From positions 62,001 to 126,000 of the forward strand of contig CAVWFB010000007.1 in assembly GCA_963754265.1 (NCBI GenBank): DNA of 64,000 nucleotides, given 5' to 3'. Within the stretch, counting starts at the first letter, position 1, and every line of letters begins with the position of its first letter. A model generated the notes under the pieces. The model had not been told where the DNA came from and searched no databases. It was given only the letters and a program-made list of their open reading frames with translations. Positions 43,646 through 53,036 of this stretch are shown here, one piece after another. This stretch comes from AC-32 sp963754265 (GTDB taxonomy: Bacteria > Actinomycetota > Thermoleophilia > Gaiellales > Gaiellaceae). A program made the translations under genes and the position numbers.

Positions 43646-43683
43646 GACGTAGGGCCTACCCCGATCTGACCGCAGGCAAACGA

Positions 43684-43714
43684 GGAGCTGCCCCGACGAA
43701 GCCGGGGCAGCTCC
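43684..43714 (-). terminator. Terminator hairpin for the tRNA-Ser(GGA) transcript
   Basis: A perfect 12-bp stem GGAGCTGCCCCG with complement closes a seven-base loop, 26 bp downstream of the tRNA's 3' end on the minus strand. A TCGTTTG stretch follows on that strand. It lies upstream of the propeller gene at 43645. Confidence 0.75.
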
Positions 43715-43739
43715 AGCAGCGTGGCTAGCGACGCCTTAA

Positions 43740-43828
43740 CGGAGAGGGCGGGATTTGAACCCGCGATGGACCTTTCAGCCCATACGCGATTTCCAGTCGC
43801 GCTCCTTAGACCGCTCGGACACCTCTCC
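43740..43828 (-). tRNA. tRNA-Ser (anticodon GGA)
   Basis: An 89-nt class II tRNA on the minus strand. GGAGAGG pairs with CCTCTCC, the discriminator is G and loop CTGGAAA on a CGCGA/TCGCG stem gives anticodon GGA. A long variable arm (ATGGGCTGAAAGGTCCATC) and T arm GGGTTCAAATCCC are present. It decodes UCC/UCU serine codons. Confidence 0.96.
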
Positions 43829-43874
43829 AAGCCGGGTCAGGGTATCGCGACCGGCGCATAGGATCGGCGGCCAG

Positions 43875-45153
43875 ATGGCGACCGTCGTCTTCTTCCCGGA
43901 GGGCGCCTTCGGGCCGACCAACAACTGCGTCGGGATCGGGGACGTCCTCCGCCGGCGCGGGCACCGCGTCGTCTTCGTCGTCGAGGAGTCGTTCGCGGGA
44001 ACCCTCGAGGCCAAGGGCTTCGAGGAGGCGACGATGCGCCTCGGCCCGCCTCCCGAACAGGAGGAGGAGCCCGGCCAGTTCTGGAAGGACTTCATCCGCG
44101 ACACGGCACCGGTCTTCCGCAAGCCGACGATCGAGCAGCTCGAGGGGTTCATCCAGCCGACCTGGCAGGCGCTCGTCGACGGGGCGGAATACGTCGAGCC
44201 CCGCCTGCGCCAGATCCTCGACGAGCTCGAGCCCGATGTCGTGGTCGAGGACAACGTCGTCGGCTTCGCGGCATTGCCGGCCTGCGGGCGGCCCTGGGTG
44301 CGGATCGCCTCGTGCAATCCCGCCGAGCTGAAGGATCCCGAGGTGCCGCCGACGTTCTCCGGGTACGCCGCAGCGGGCCGCGAGGGCTGGGACGAGTTCC
44401 GCGCGGAGTACGCGCGCGCACACCGGCCGCTCTGGGAGGACTTCGATGCGTTCATGCGCGACCAGGGAGCTCCTCCGCTCCCCGAGCTCGAGTTCATCCA
44501 CGAGTCGCCGTGGCTGAACCTCTACCTCTATCCGGAGGAAGCGGACTACGCGCGCGCCCGGCCGCTCGAGCCGCGCTGGGAACGGCTCGACTCCTGCGTC
44601 CGCGGCACCGACGACGCCTGGTCCGAGCCGGAGGGATTCCGGGAGGACGGGCAGAAGCTCGTGTACCTCAGCCTCGGGAGCCTCGGCTCGGCGGACGTCG
44701 AGCTGATGCGCCGTCTCGTCGAGGAGCTGGCCGAGAGCTCGCCCCGCTATGTGGTCTCGAAGGGCCCGCAGCACGAGCTACTTCGAGCTGGCCGACAACA
44801 TGACCGGCGCGGAGTTCCTGCCCCAGGCGTCGATCCTGCCGGAGGTCGATCTGGTCGTGACCCACGGCGGCAACAACACGGTCACCGAGAGCTTCTTCTT
44901 CGGGAAGCCGATGGTCGTGCTGCCGCTCTTCTGGGATCAGTACGACAACGCGCAGCGTGTGCACGAGCTCGGCTACGGCGTGCGCCTGGACACCTATGGC
45001 CACGAGCCCGACGAGCTGCGCGGCGCGATCGACACGCTTCTGGGCGACCAGATGCTGCGGGAGCGCCTTCGCCGTGTCTCCGCCCGGCTACAGGAGGTTC
45101 CCGGAACCGAGAAGGCCGCGAGCCTGATCGAGCAGGTCGCCGCGAAGACCTAG
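43875..45153 (+). pseudogene. UDP-glycosyltransferase (MGT/GT1-like), single frame break
   Basis: The ATG at 43875 starts MATVVFFPEGAFGPTNNCVG, the N-terminal strand of a GT-B glycosyltransferase. The frame reads well up to RYVVSKGPQHE near 44775. A +1 shift within CACGAGCTAC moves it, and the next frame (YFELADNMTGAEFLPQASIL, then DLVVTHGGNNTVTESFFFGKPMV) reads on to 45153. HGGNNT and the following Glu are the donor-sugar-binding signature. Removing one base gives 425 residues, the usual length. It may glycosylate a lipid, sterol-like or secondary-metabolite acceptor. The clean halves point to consensus error or recent mutation. Confidence 0.82.
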
Positions 45154-46541
45154 TGGTGGAAGCCGCTCGCGCCGCTGCCGTCGTGCAGGGGCGCGGACTG
45201 CCGCTGCAAGCGTGGGAGCTGCCGCTGGATGTCGCCGACGAGCAGATCGGCCAGGTCATGGCCGAAGCCCCGCTTGACCACCACACGCAGCGCCGCAAGG
45301 TCGGTGCGCTTCTCCGGGAAGGTGTAGGCAGGCACGAGCCAGCCGCGCTCCCGGAGCGCATTCGAGACGTCGAAGACCGTGTAGTTCTCGACGTCGTCGA
45401 CCAGCGTGAAGGCGAAGACGGGTAGCTCGTCACCCCTGGTCAGCAGTCTGAACGGGCCCAGCTCCCCGATCCGGTCGGCGAGGCGCGTCGCGACCTCTCG
45501 CGCGTAGCCCTGCACCTTTTGGTACCCGCTGAACCCGAGCCGGAGGAAGTTGTAGTACTGGGCGACCACCTGCGCGCCCGGACGCGAGAAGTTGAGCGCG
45601 AAGGTCGGCATGTTGTCGCCCAGGTAGTTGACCCAGAAGATCAAATCCTCCGGTAGCGCCTCGGCGTCACGCCAGACGATCCAGCCCACGCCCGGGTAGA
45701 CGAGCCCGTACTTGTGGCCCGACGCGTTGATCGACGCGACACGCGGAAGACGAAAGTCCCATTCGAGCTCCTCGTCGACGAACGGGGCGACGAATGCGCC
45801 CGAGGCCCCGTCGACGTGAACGGGGACGTCGATGCCCGTCCGCTCCTGGAAGTCGTCGAGCGCCTCGCAGATCTCCTGCACGGGCTCGTAGGAGCCGTCG
45901 AAGGTCGAGCCGAGGATCGCCACGACACCGATCGTGTTCTCGTCGCAGAGCTTGACCGCCTCCTCGGCGGAGAGGATGAAGCGCTCCCCCTCCATCGGTA
46001 CGAGCCGCATCTCGACGTCCCAGTAGTTGGCGAGCTTCTCCCAGCAGACCTGGACGTTGATCCCCATCACGAGGTTCGGCCGGTCGGTCGGCTCGCCCGC
46101 CGCGGCGCGGCGCTTCTGCCAGCGGCGCTTGAGGGCCAGCCCGCCGAGCATGGCCGCCTCGCTGGAGCCGGTGGTCGAACAGCCCGTCGCCTGCTCGGCG
46201 TCCGGGGCGTTCCAGAGGCGGCTGAGGGTGTTCACGCAGCGCATCTCGAGCTCGGCGGTCTGCGGGTACTCGTCCTTGTCGATCATGTTCTTGTCGAGGC
46301 ACTCGGCCATCAGCTTCTCGGCCTGCGGCTCCATCCACGTCGTCACGAAGGTTGCGAGGTTCATCCGCGCGTTGCCGTCGAGCATGAGCTCGTCGTGGAT
46401 GATCTGGTAGGCGACTTCCGGCGGTAGCTCCGATTCGGGAATCCGGTGCCTCGGGATGTGATCTCCCTCGAGCCTGAAGAGCGGCTCCACCGCGAGATCG
46501 CGCTCGGGGCTGTCCGGTCCTGCCGGATGGACGAGGCTCAT
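45150..46541 (-). CDS. gadB: Glutamate decarboxylase
   Basis: The 463-residue enzyme has the PLP signature SINASGHKYGLVYPG, with Lys277 the Schiff-base residue and Asp244 in VHVDGASGAF. QATGCSTTGSSEAAMLGGLA binds the phosphate. The N-terminal FRLEGDHIPRHRIPESE and C-terminal VVVKRGFGHDLADLL regions match bacterial GadB. It decarboxylates glutamate to GABA, consuming a proton, a known acid-tolerance step. Its ATG overlaps the stop of the upstream glutamine amidotransferase (ATGA). No GadC-type antiporter gene is near. It overlaps the convergent glycosyltransferase end by four bases. Confidence 0.95.
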   Translation of the reverse strand: MSLVHPAGPDSPERDLAVEPLFRLEGDHIPRHRIPESELPPEVAYQIIHDELMLDGNARMNLATFVTTWMEPQAEKLMAECLDKNMIDKDEYPQTAELEMRCVNTLSRLWNAPDAEQATGCSTTGSSEAAMLGGLALKRRWQKRRAAAGEPTDRPNLVMGINVQVCWEKLANYWDVEMRLVPMEGERFILSAEEAVKLCDENTIGVVAILGSTFDGSYEPVQEICEALDDFQERTGIDVPVHVDGASGAFVAPFVDEELEWDFRLPRVASINASGHKYGLVYPGVGWIVWRDAEALPEDLIFWVNYLGDNMPTFALNFSRPGAQVVAQYYNFLRLGFSGYQKVQGYAREVATRLADRIGELGPFRLLTRGDELPVFAFTLVDDVENYTVFDVSNALRERGWLVPAYTFPEKRTDLAALRVVVKRGFGHDLADLLVGDIQRQLPRLQRQSAPLHDGSGASGFHH

Positions 46542-47395
46542 CCGGGGCTTCCGGCGCCGGCGAAGTCGGTCGCCGGCGTAAACGGGTGAAGCTCGTCCTG
46601 GCCGGGCTGGATGACGCCGTAGGACGATTCCGGGACCTCGTTCCAGGCACCGGGAAGCGAGTCGCCGAGGGGCTCGGAGACCACGAGGCGCGCTTCGTCA
46701 CTGACCTCTTGAAGGAGCTCGTTCTCCGGGTAGATCGCCCGCAATGTGCGCACGTCGGTGCTGAAGAAGAGCGACCGGGACTTCCCTTCGCTCGAGTAAC
46801 GGAAGGCCCAGACGCACTCGCCGTCCGTTGTCGCGATCGTCCCCTGGAACGGGTGCTCGACGCCGTGCTCCCGGCCGACCGACTCCACGAGCCCGATCGC
46901 GCGCTCGACGGCCCGCGGAGGATCGTCTTCGAGGCCGAAGGTCAATGCGATGTGAAAGAGCACCTCGGAGTCCGTCGTGCCCTCGATCTCCGGATAGAGC
47001 GACGGGTCGATCGCGAGCACGAGGTCGCGCTTGACGGCGAGGAAGTCGCTGATGAGGCCGTTGTGCATCCAGAGCCAGTTTCCGTGACGGAACGGGTGGC
47101 AGTTCGTCTGCTGGACCGGCGACCCGGTCGAGGCGCGGATGTGCGCGAACACGAGGCGAGATTTGAGGTGCCCCGAGAGCTCGCGCAGGTTGCGGTCGTT
47201 CCAGGCCGGCTCGATGCTGTGGAAGACCGCCGGCGACTCCCTCTCGCCGTACCAGCCGACGCCGAAGCCGTCGCCGTTCGTCTCCTCGGCTCCCATCTGC
47301 GAGTGGAGGCTCTGCACGACCAGCGAGTTCTTGGGCCCGTAAAGGAGCTCCTCGACGAGGACCGGAGAGCCTGAATACGCGAGCCAGCGGCACAT
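46538..47395 (-). CDS. Class II glutamine amidotransferase (YafJ/EgtC-like)
   Basis: The ATG at 47395 leaves the catalytic Cys at position 2 (MCRWLAYSG), as needed for Ntn hydrolases that remove Met; an open frame extends upstream but lacks meaning. The 285-residue protein has NGDGFGVGWYG, FAHIRASTGSPVQQTNCHPF, MHNGLISDF and TTDSEVLFH, all typical of the glutaminase domain. It is a stand-alone hydrolase, releasing glutamate from glutamine or a gamma-glutamyl compound. EgtC-type ergothioneine hydrolase is an alternative, but no other egt gene is present. Its stop overlaps gadB, suggesting a glutamine-to-GABA pathway. Confidence 0.9.
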   Translation of the reverse strand: MCRWLAYSGSPVLVEELLYGPKNSLVVQSLHSQMGAEETNGDGFGVGWYGERESPAVFHSIEPAWNDRNLRELSGHLKSRLVFAHIRASTGSPVQQTNCHPFRHGNWLWMHNGLISDFLAVKRDLVLAIDPSLYPEIEGTTDSEVLFHIALTFGLEDDPPRAVERAIGLVESVGREHGVEHPFQGTIATTDGECVWAFRYSSEGKSRSLFFSTDVRTLRAIYPENELLQEVSDEARLVVSEPLGDSLPGAWNEVPESSYGVIQPGQDELHPFTPATDFAGAGSPG

Positions 47396-47515
47396 GACGA
47401 CACGACTCTGGCGCCTCGGAGCACCGCGCGGCATCGTCCCAATCGGACGAAAGCACCAAGAAGACTCGCGCCTCGATTCGAAAATTGCGGCCAGGAGCGG
47501 CATACTCTCGGGTGC

Positions 47516-48250
47516 GTGAGCGTGGACGAGCCGTCAGCGAGCCGCGACCAGGCTGCCCCACCGGAAGAAACGGAGCAGTTTCGGACGACCGTGCCCACCG
47601 AGATCCGGAACGCGTCGTTCCCGGTCTCGGTCCGAGGCTACGACCGCCACGCCGTCAACGCCTACGTCCTGCGCGTCAATCGGGTGATCGCGGAGCTCGA
47701 GGTGGGCCGCTCGCCTCAGGCCGCGGTCCGCCACGCCGTGGACCGCGTGTCCGAGCAGACCAAGGCGATCCTTCAGGAAGCGCGCGAGTCGGCGGAGAAG
47801 ATCACCGACACGGCGCGCGATGAAGCCGAGCAGATCATGGCCGAGGCGAAGGCGAAAGCCGCCGACCTGGTCGTCAACGCCGACACCGACTCCGAACGCG
47901 TCAAGGCGGAGTCACAGCAGCTCTTGGCGGACACTCGGGCAGAAGCCGACGGCATCCTCGCCCAGGCCCAGGCCGAGGCGGCGGCGCAGCGGCAGCAGGC
48001 GGAGGAGGAGCTGGCCGAGCTGCACAGCCAGGCCGAGGAACGAATGCGCGAGCTGCAGGCCGACACCGACGCCGTCTGGCACGAACGCGACGGGCTTCTG
48101 GACGAGATCCAGGGGATGGCGGGCCGACTCCAGAAGGCCGCCCGCGAGGCCGCGTCCCGGGTGCCGGCGCCCGAGACCGAGCCGGCGGAGCCCGCAGCGA
48201 ACGATGACGGCGCGCCCACCGTGGTCACCCTGCCGCAGCAAACCGACTAG
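47516..48250 (+). CDS. DivIVA-like coiled-coil protein
   Basis: The 244-residue protein starts at GTG 47516. Residues ~25-65 (TEIRNASFPVSVRGYDRHAVNAYVLRVNRVI) match the N-terminal membrane-binding region of DivIVA/Wag31. A long Ala/Glu/Gln-rich coiled coil (about 70-215) and an acidic Pro-rich tail follow. Relatives localise to curved membrane at cell poles and septa and recruit division or growth proteins. It is smaller and more Ala-rich than classic Wag31. It is convergent with the GerW gene 10 bp downstream and has no operon partner. Confidence 0.85.
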   Translation: MSVDEPSASRDQAAPPEETEQFRTTVPTEIRNASFPVSVRGYDRHAVNAYVLRVNRVIAELEVGRSPQAAVRHAVDRVSEQTKAILQEARESAEKITDTARDEAEQIMAEAKAKAADLVVNADTDSERVKAESQQLLADTRAEADGILAQAQAEAAAQRQQAEEELAELHSQAEERMRELQADTDAVWHERDGLLDEIQGMAGRLQKAAREAASRVPAPETEPAEPAANDDGAPTVVTLPQQTD

Positions 48251-48260
48251 GGCTCGTTCC

Positions 48261-48629
48261 TCAGTTGATCAGCCGCCTGAATGCAAGCGCGACGATCGAC
48301 GCCGCAGCCGCGAGGGCGAGCACATCGAGCCCGGTCGAGATGCGATTGAACTCGGCGCCGTTGTCGCGCACCTCGATGTAGCCGACCGGCCTGACGTAGG
48401 CACCGCCGCCTCCAGCGCCGCCGGAGCCCTCGTCGCGCTCCCGCGAGCCGGAACCGCCACCTCCACCGAAGCCGAAGCGTGCCTTCGCCACCGGAATCAC
48501 CGTCACGCGCTCTCGCTGAACAGGCTCGCCGAAGATCGTCGACACCTGCGCCCTCTGGCCGACCGTCTCTCCGATCCGCTCGAGTAGCTCCGTCACCATC
48601 TCCGACCGCCGTGTCTCGCTTACCGCCAT
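48261..48629 (-). CDS. GerW-family (YtfJ-like) protein
   Basis: The start is the ATG at 48629, preceded by GGAAGGAGC. The 122-residue product opens VSETRRSEMVTELLERIGET, then VSTIFGEPVQRERVTVIPVAKARFGFG and a run of Gly plus GSREDEG-like residues, and ends with a single transmembrane helix (LDVLALAAAASIVALAFRRL). This matches the GerW family, first known in Bacillus spore germination but widespread in non-sporulating actinobacteria. The role here is unknown. It sits 40 bp from the methyltransferase stop on the same strand. Confidence 0.85.
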   Translation of the reverse strand: MAVSETRRSEMVTELLERIGETVGQRAQVSTIFGEPVQRERVTVIPVAKARFGFGGGGGSGSRERDEGSGGAGGGGAYVRPVGYIEVRDNGAEFNRISTGLDVLALAAAASIVALAFRRLIN

Positions 48630-48669
48630 CGCAGGCTCCTTCCGTGATCGGGAGGTCATTCTTACGCCG

Positions 48670-49459
48670 TCAGCGTACGGCCGTGGACTTGTGGACGACC
48701 CAGCCGAGTCCGGCATCGGGCTGGGTCGCAAGGCCGCGCAGATCCTCCAACCCGGCACGCAGCTCGAGCTCGTCGACGCCCGGAAGCCGGGCGAGCGCAT
48801 CGAGGGCGCTCTCGACGACATCGGCCGCGTAGAGCGCCTGGTTGGCCAGCTCCTCGCCCTGCCACCAGAAGGGGCGTTCGCCTTCTTCGACGTGCTGGAA
48901 GCCGACCTTGCGCAACCAGCCCGGCAACCGAGTACCGGCATCGCTCCAGCCCGAGGCCGCCATGCCCCGGACCATCGTGCGAAACAGCGCCTCGATCGCC
49001 GGCGTCGACGGCTCGGCGCGGACGGTCGAGTAGTCGACCTCGATCGCAGTGATGACGCCGCCGGGAACGAGGGTGCGCTTGGCCTCGCGCAGCACCGCTT
49101 GCGGATCGGCGACGTGCTCCAGGAACCACATCATCCAGACGTGGTCGAACGACTCGTCCTCGAACGGGAGCGCGAGAGCGTCGGCCTCGACGCAGGGTCG
49201 CCTCGACCCCGGCCCGCGCGAGGTGCTCGCGGGCGAAGGCGAGCTGCTTCGGCTCGATGTCGACGCCGAACAGCCGAACGCCCGGGAACTCCTGCCCGAG
49301 CACCGCGAGCACCGCGCCGACGCCCGTGCCGACCTCGAGCAACCGCGTCCCCGGCTCGAGCTCCGTGCCGTCGCGGATCAGCCGGTGCCGCCAGTGCTCG
49401 GCCTGCTCCACGAGCCGCTGCTGCTCGGGAGTTCCATAGCCGTGGACGTAGCCGGTCAT
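48670..49459 (-). pseudogene. Class I SAM-dependent methyltransferase, single frame break
   Basis: The ATG at 49459 opens MTGYVHGYGTPEQQRLVEQA. The SAM motif RLLEVGTGVGAVLAVLGQEF and acidic LFGVDIEPKQLAFA are in one frame up to about 49190. The rest (DHVWMMWFLEHVADPQAVLREAKR, then LVPGGVITAIEVD) continues in another. A one-base insertion near 49187-49193 accounts for it, and repair gives 262 residues. EHVADP and GGVITAIE are standard methyltransferase post-motifs. The substrate is unknown; the C-terminal half resembles those acting on small molecules. The clean halves suggest a recent or artefactual break. Confidence 0.8.
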
Positions 49460-49535
49460 GGCCGGACGTGCGGGAACCGGCAGTGCTTCTCGACTCCACG
49501 ACTTCGAGTTGCTCGGCGGCTCGTGATCGACCTCC

Positions 49536-51191
49536 TCAGGTCTCGATGGTGACGAGCGTTCCGATCGGGGTGTACGGCCAGACCTTCGCCGCGGAAGCAA
49601 GTGGGAGCTCGACGCAGCCGAGGCTCTGCGGAGTCCCGAAAGAGGCGCGGTTGAAGGCGTGGATGGCGTCGCCGCCGTTGAAGTAGCTGATGTAGCGGAT
49701 GCCCGGGTCGTCGTAGTGCGAGCCGTCCGGGTTCGTGCCGCTCATCGTGCCGACCGGGATGTGCTCGAAGACGGGGAAGGTGCCGAGCTGGGTCGGAGCG
49801 GCGGGCACGCCGGTGTTGCCGGGGGAGCTGAGGACCGTGCGGCCGTTGTGCCAGAGGATCAGCGACTGGGGGAGGCTGCTGTGCACGTAGACGTAGCTGT
49901 AGCCGCCCTCGCGGCGCTTGCCCGCGATCGCATCCGCGATCAGGGCGTGCCAGACCATCGCTCCCGGAAGCGCGTCGACGTCGAGCCCGTGGCTGTCCTG
50001 GAACATCATCACGGCACCGCGGGTGATCTGGTTTGGGCTGCCTTCGCTCCAGAGCGCGCGCAGCTCGCCGGGGGTGTTCGGATAGCGCCAGCTGAAGCGG
50101 CCCTGCGGCGGGTCGACGGCGGCCCCCACCTCGGCGGCCAGCGTGCGCGCCATCGGGGCGCCGGACGGTTGCCAGTCGAGCGGGAGGTAGCCGGCCTGGG
50201 CCAGGAGCTGCTGTAGGCGCAAGATGGAGCCGGGCGGCACGGTCCAGCCGATCCGGCGGGTCCTGTGCAGGCCGTTCCCTGAAGATCCGGTCACGGCGAC
50301 CACTCGCGGGAGCTCGACCCGCAGTTCGGAGGCGAAGCGGGCACCGAAGCCCGAAGGCACGAAGACCAGCGTGTGGCTGTCCGTCTGACGCCAGCGGCCG
50401 GGCGTGCTCGGTGAGAGCCTCGGCTGCGCGCCGGCGAGCACGCCGGCGACCGGCTTGGAGAAGGTCAGACGGATCGGAGCGTTCGGAGCGAGCCGTGCCC
50501 CCGGCGCCGGACTGCTGACAACCACCGGCCGGCTGGCAGGCGGGAACCAGCTCACCGCGACCGGGCTGCCGAGCCGCTCCCAGGGACGCGCCGCCGCGGC
50601 GACCTCGACGGTGCCCGCTGCGGCCCGGCGCCCGAGGGCGAGCGCGAGCGACCGTCGTACGCCGTCCAGCGTCCGGCGCCTCAGGTGCCCTCGGCTCCCG
50701 TAGGCGACGGCGCTCACCGACCGATCGAAGATCACTCGCACGGCCGACCGCGTCGGGACCGTCAGCCAGCGCTCCTCCACGCGGGCGACGGGAGCCCGTA
50801 GGGTCAGCCGCTCGTGGTGCGTGTCGCCGAGCGCCCAACCCAGCCAGCGCGGCCGGCGAACCACGATCTCCACCGACACCAGCTCGCCCGGCGTCAGCCG
50901 CGTCCGCGGGGTCAGGCTCGCGCCGCGCACCGAAAGCGGAATCCTCCGCCCGTTCGGCCCGAAGGCTCGCACGCGCTCGAGCGTCCCGCCGAACGGCTGC
51001 ACCTCCACCCGCGCAAGTGCCGTCGCGTCCGCTGCCAGCGTCACGCCCGACCACGCCAGCACCGCCGCGACCAACCCAAGCAGCACGACCACGACAAACG
51101 CGGCGAGGCCCCACAGGGCACGCCGGCGCGCACGCCGCGGCGAAGGCAGATCGCGCGGCATGAGTGGCGAGGGCGGCGATTCGATCGCCAC
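49536..51191 (-). CDS. L,D-transpeptidase (YkuD) with Ig-like domains
   Basis: The 551-residue protein has an N-terminal transmembrane anchor (LWGLAAFVVVVLLGLVAAVLAW), two beta-sandwich Ig-like regions (about 60-320) and a helical peptidoglycan-binding-like region (ILRLQQLLAQAGYLPLDW). A YkuD domain ends it. The catalytic motif is HAFNRASFG ... SLGCVELP, with the nucleophilic Cys near residue 528. L,D-transpeptidases form 3-3 crosslinks in peptidoglycan or attach proteins to it. An internal ATG at 51161 is an alternative start. There is no operon partner. It is likely cell-wall active. Confidence 0.92.
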   Translation of the reverse strand: MAIESPPSPLMPRDLPSPRRARRRALWGLAAFVVVVLLGLVAAVLAWSGVTLAADATALARVEVQPFGGTLERVRAFGPNGRRIPLSVRGASLTPRTRLTPGELVSVEIVVRRPRWLGWALGDTHHERLTLRAPVARVEERWLTVPTRSAVRVIFDRSVSAVAYGSRGHLRRRTLDGVRRSLALALGRRAAAGTVEVAAAARPWERLGSPVAVSWFPPASRPVVVSSPAPGARLAPNAPIRLTFSKPVAGVLAGAQPRLSPSTPGRWRQTDSHTLVFVPSGFGARFASELRVELPRVVAVTGSSGNGLHRTRRIGWTVPPGSILRLQQLLAQAGYLPLDWQPSGAPMARTLAAEVGAAVDPPQGRFSWRYPNTPGELRALWSEGSPNQITRGAVMMFQDSHGLDVDALPGAMVWHALIADAIAGKRREGGYSYVYVHSSLPQSLILWHNGRTVLSSPGNTGVPAAPTQLGTFPVFEHIPVGTMSGTNPDGSHYDDPGIRYISYFNGGDAIHAFNRASFGTPQSLGCVELPLASAAKVWPYTPIGTLVTIET

Positions 51192-51658
51192 GCGGAGAGC
51201 ATACGCACACGTGCATGCGGCCCCCGGACGCGCATCCGGGAACCGTGACGGTCAGCACGCGGTTGCGCTCATGGGTACGCGGGGGCGCCCATGCGTTCCA
51301 GGAAGCGATTGAGTTCCAAGCGGTCGAGGCTGACGAAGCCGAGGAAAGAAGGCGCGAGGTCGCGTTGCCTGATGCGCGTGCGTCGCCCCGAACGAGACCC
51401 TGACGCGCTTCACTGGACGCTCGGATCCGAGCGGATCCAGCCGCCCCAGGCATCATCTGCTCGCCCACAACGGCGAAAACTGACTCACGTGCCATCCCCG
51501 TCCTCTGCCCCCGTAACTCAGGACGGACGGCTGTCGCTTGGGCCAGTGTGCGGGCATGTCACCCGAGGGATCTAGACGGAGAGCTCGACTAGTTCGATCT
51601 CGCGGCCTTCCCGCGAGACGCGCACGGCTAGTTGGGAGGATGACTGGGCGGCCCTGGT
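51192..51658. other. Gene-poor stretch at the left edge of the second accessory patch
   Basis: No full gene is seen. A short minus-strand open stretch at about 51281-51400 ends with a protein-like tail (FVSLDRLELNRFLERMGAP), possibly the relic end of a lost gene. It has no start. One copy of the dispersed 23-bp repeat lies at 51540-51562. Confidence 0.35.
51540..51562 (+). repeat. Dispersed 23-bp repeat, copy 1
   Basis: GGGCCAGTGTGCGGGCATGT begins this copy. It matches copies at 52030, 53148 and 57662 in the pattern GGGC(C)A-N-TG(T)-CGGGAATGTCA. It lies outside any called gene. Confidence 0.55.
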
Positions 51659-52029
51659 TCAAAGAACCACTCCGCGCGGAACAGCTGACCGGATCCGCCC
51701 TTGCTTGTTTGTCTGAAGTGTGTAGCTCGTGCCCGAGTCGTCACTCAAAGCGAGGTCGACATCGAATACGTCTTCGCCTGGGTCGCGGGGGACCTCGGCC
51801 TCTCTCCCTGTCGTGCCCAGGCAGTGAGCTTCTCCTGGTAGTTGCCGTCAAGCGCCTCGGTCTCTTCGTTCGGCACTCCCGCAAGCCGGACGATCACCCC
51901 AGCCGACCAAACCTCGACGCCTATGAGGGCAGCGTTCACGCCCTCGCGCGAGTACAGCATTGCCATCGGGTTCGGGACCTCAAAGGCACGCGGCGCGCGA
52001 GAACCTTCCCAGATGGAGGCCCCTGCCAT
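51659..52029 (-). pseudogene. Hypothetical protein, single frame break
   Basis: The ATG at 52029 starts MAGASIWEGSRAPRAFEVPN, followed by MAMLYSREGVNAALIGVEVW and LDGNYQEKLTAWARQG. The frame then shifts around 51800-51820. The other frame reads EAEVPRDPGEDVFDVDLALS and GTSYTLQTNKQG before the stop at 51659. A missing base (or two extra) near the GGGAGAGAGG stretch explains it. The restored product is about 123 residues with no signal. I do not recognise the family. The start codon lies within the dispersed repeat at 52030. Two coherent halves support a real gene. Confidence 0.5.
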
Positions 52030-52052
52030 GGGCCAGCGTTCCGGAATGTTCC
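52030..52052 (+). repeat. Dispersed 23-bp repeat, copy 2
   Basis: GGGCCAGCGTTCCGGAATGT begins this copy, which abuts the ATG of the minus-strand gene ending at 52029. It contains a TTCCGGAA palindrome. Confidence 0.55.
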
Positions 52053-52240
52053 TTGAGGCTTACCGATTCAGCGCGTCTGGTCGGCGCCAGATCGCGGCTC
52101 CCTCACCCGAGCCGCTCGACTAGCCTCGCTGTGCCGACGATCCTCGTGAAGGGGATTATCAGACACGGGCAATTCCACCGCGTTGATGGAGCCAGGGAGA
52201 GATACCGCTGCGTGCGGTGTCCTTCCGCCAGCCAGAGGGC

Positions 52241-53036
52241 TTAGCGGTACACGTCGAGGAAATCGTGCACCGACTGCGTATCGAGCCGCTGATTGGTGTC
52301 GGGCCCATTACAGGGGATGGCGCCCGCCGAGACCGTCGCCACGACAAGATTGGATTGGCCACCACCATAGAAGAGCGGGCCTCCAGAGTCGCCCCCACAG
52401 GCACCCCCGAAGGTGTGGAGGACGTCCGGGTTCAGTGCGACGAACCGCTCAGAGCCGACCTCACGACGCTGATCCCAGGTGATGTTCGCCTGCGGACTGG
52501 TATAGGAGCGGTCGGTACCGTTGATCCCATAGCCGACGTCCACGAAGGAATGACCGATCAGCTCTCCCAAGGCTGCCTTCTGGCCGAGGAATCCGGCCGG
52601 TGCTAGCTCGATCGGCGTGACGCCCGTAACGTCCCCTGCCAGGTGAATCACCCCGACGTCGTTGTGATGGAGGCTGTACCTGGGATGCGTGGTCCAGCTC
52701 GTCACCGCAATCGGGTGAGCGGGAAAGATGACGAACTCCGGCGTCAACGCGACCTGTTCGTCGAAGGAGACGAAAAGCCGGTCGGGTGTCCGCCCCTCCG
52801 CAGTGAAGGCGGCCGTGCAGTGACCCGCGGTCAGGAACTCGTGTGCGGAGAGCAGCGAGCCGGAGCAGAAGCCGTCAAACCACGGCCGATCGGGAAAGTA
52901 GACGATCCCCACGTTCGGATGGTTGGCGTTGTCGTGGGTGCCCGCCGACGATCGCACCTGCCTGCGGTAGCGCTAGGGCGAGGCCGATCACGGCAGTCAG
53001 ACCGACAAGTCGTGTGAGTCGGAAGGCACCTTTCAG
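52241..53036 (-). pseudogene. Secreted trypsin-like serine protease (S1), N-terminal frame break
   Basis: The body (52241-52957) has an intact catalytic triad: His46 in FLTAGHC, Asp100 in HHNDVGVIHL and Ser191 in GGDSGGPLF. Upstream, another frame reads a good signal peptide (LVGLTAVIGLALALPQAG) followed by AIVGG, the usual trypsin N-terminus. One extra base near 52940-52944 would join AIVGG to THDNANHPNVG. The upstream frame has no clear ATG or GTG start; translation could begin at CTG 53036 or the start may itself be damaged. Restored, it is a typical secreted actinobacterial trypsin-like protease. Only the exported, cleaved form would be active. Confidence 0.75.
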
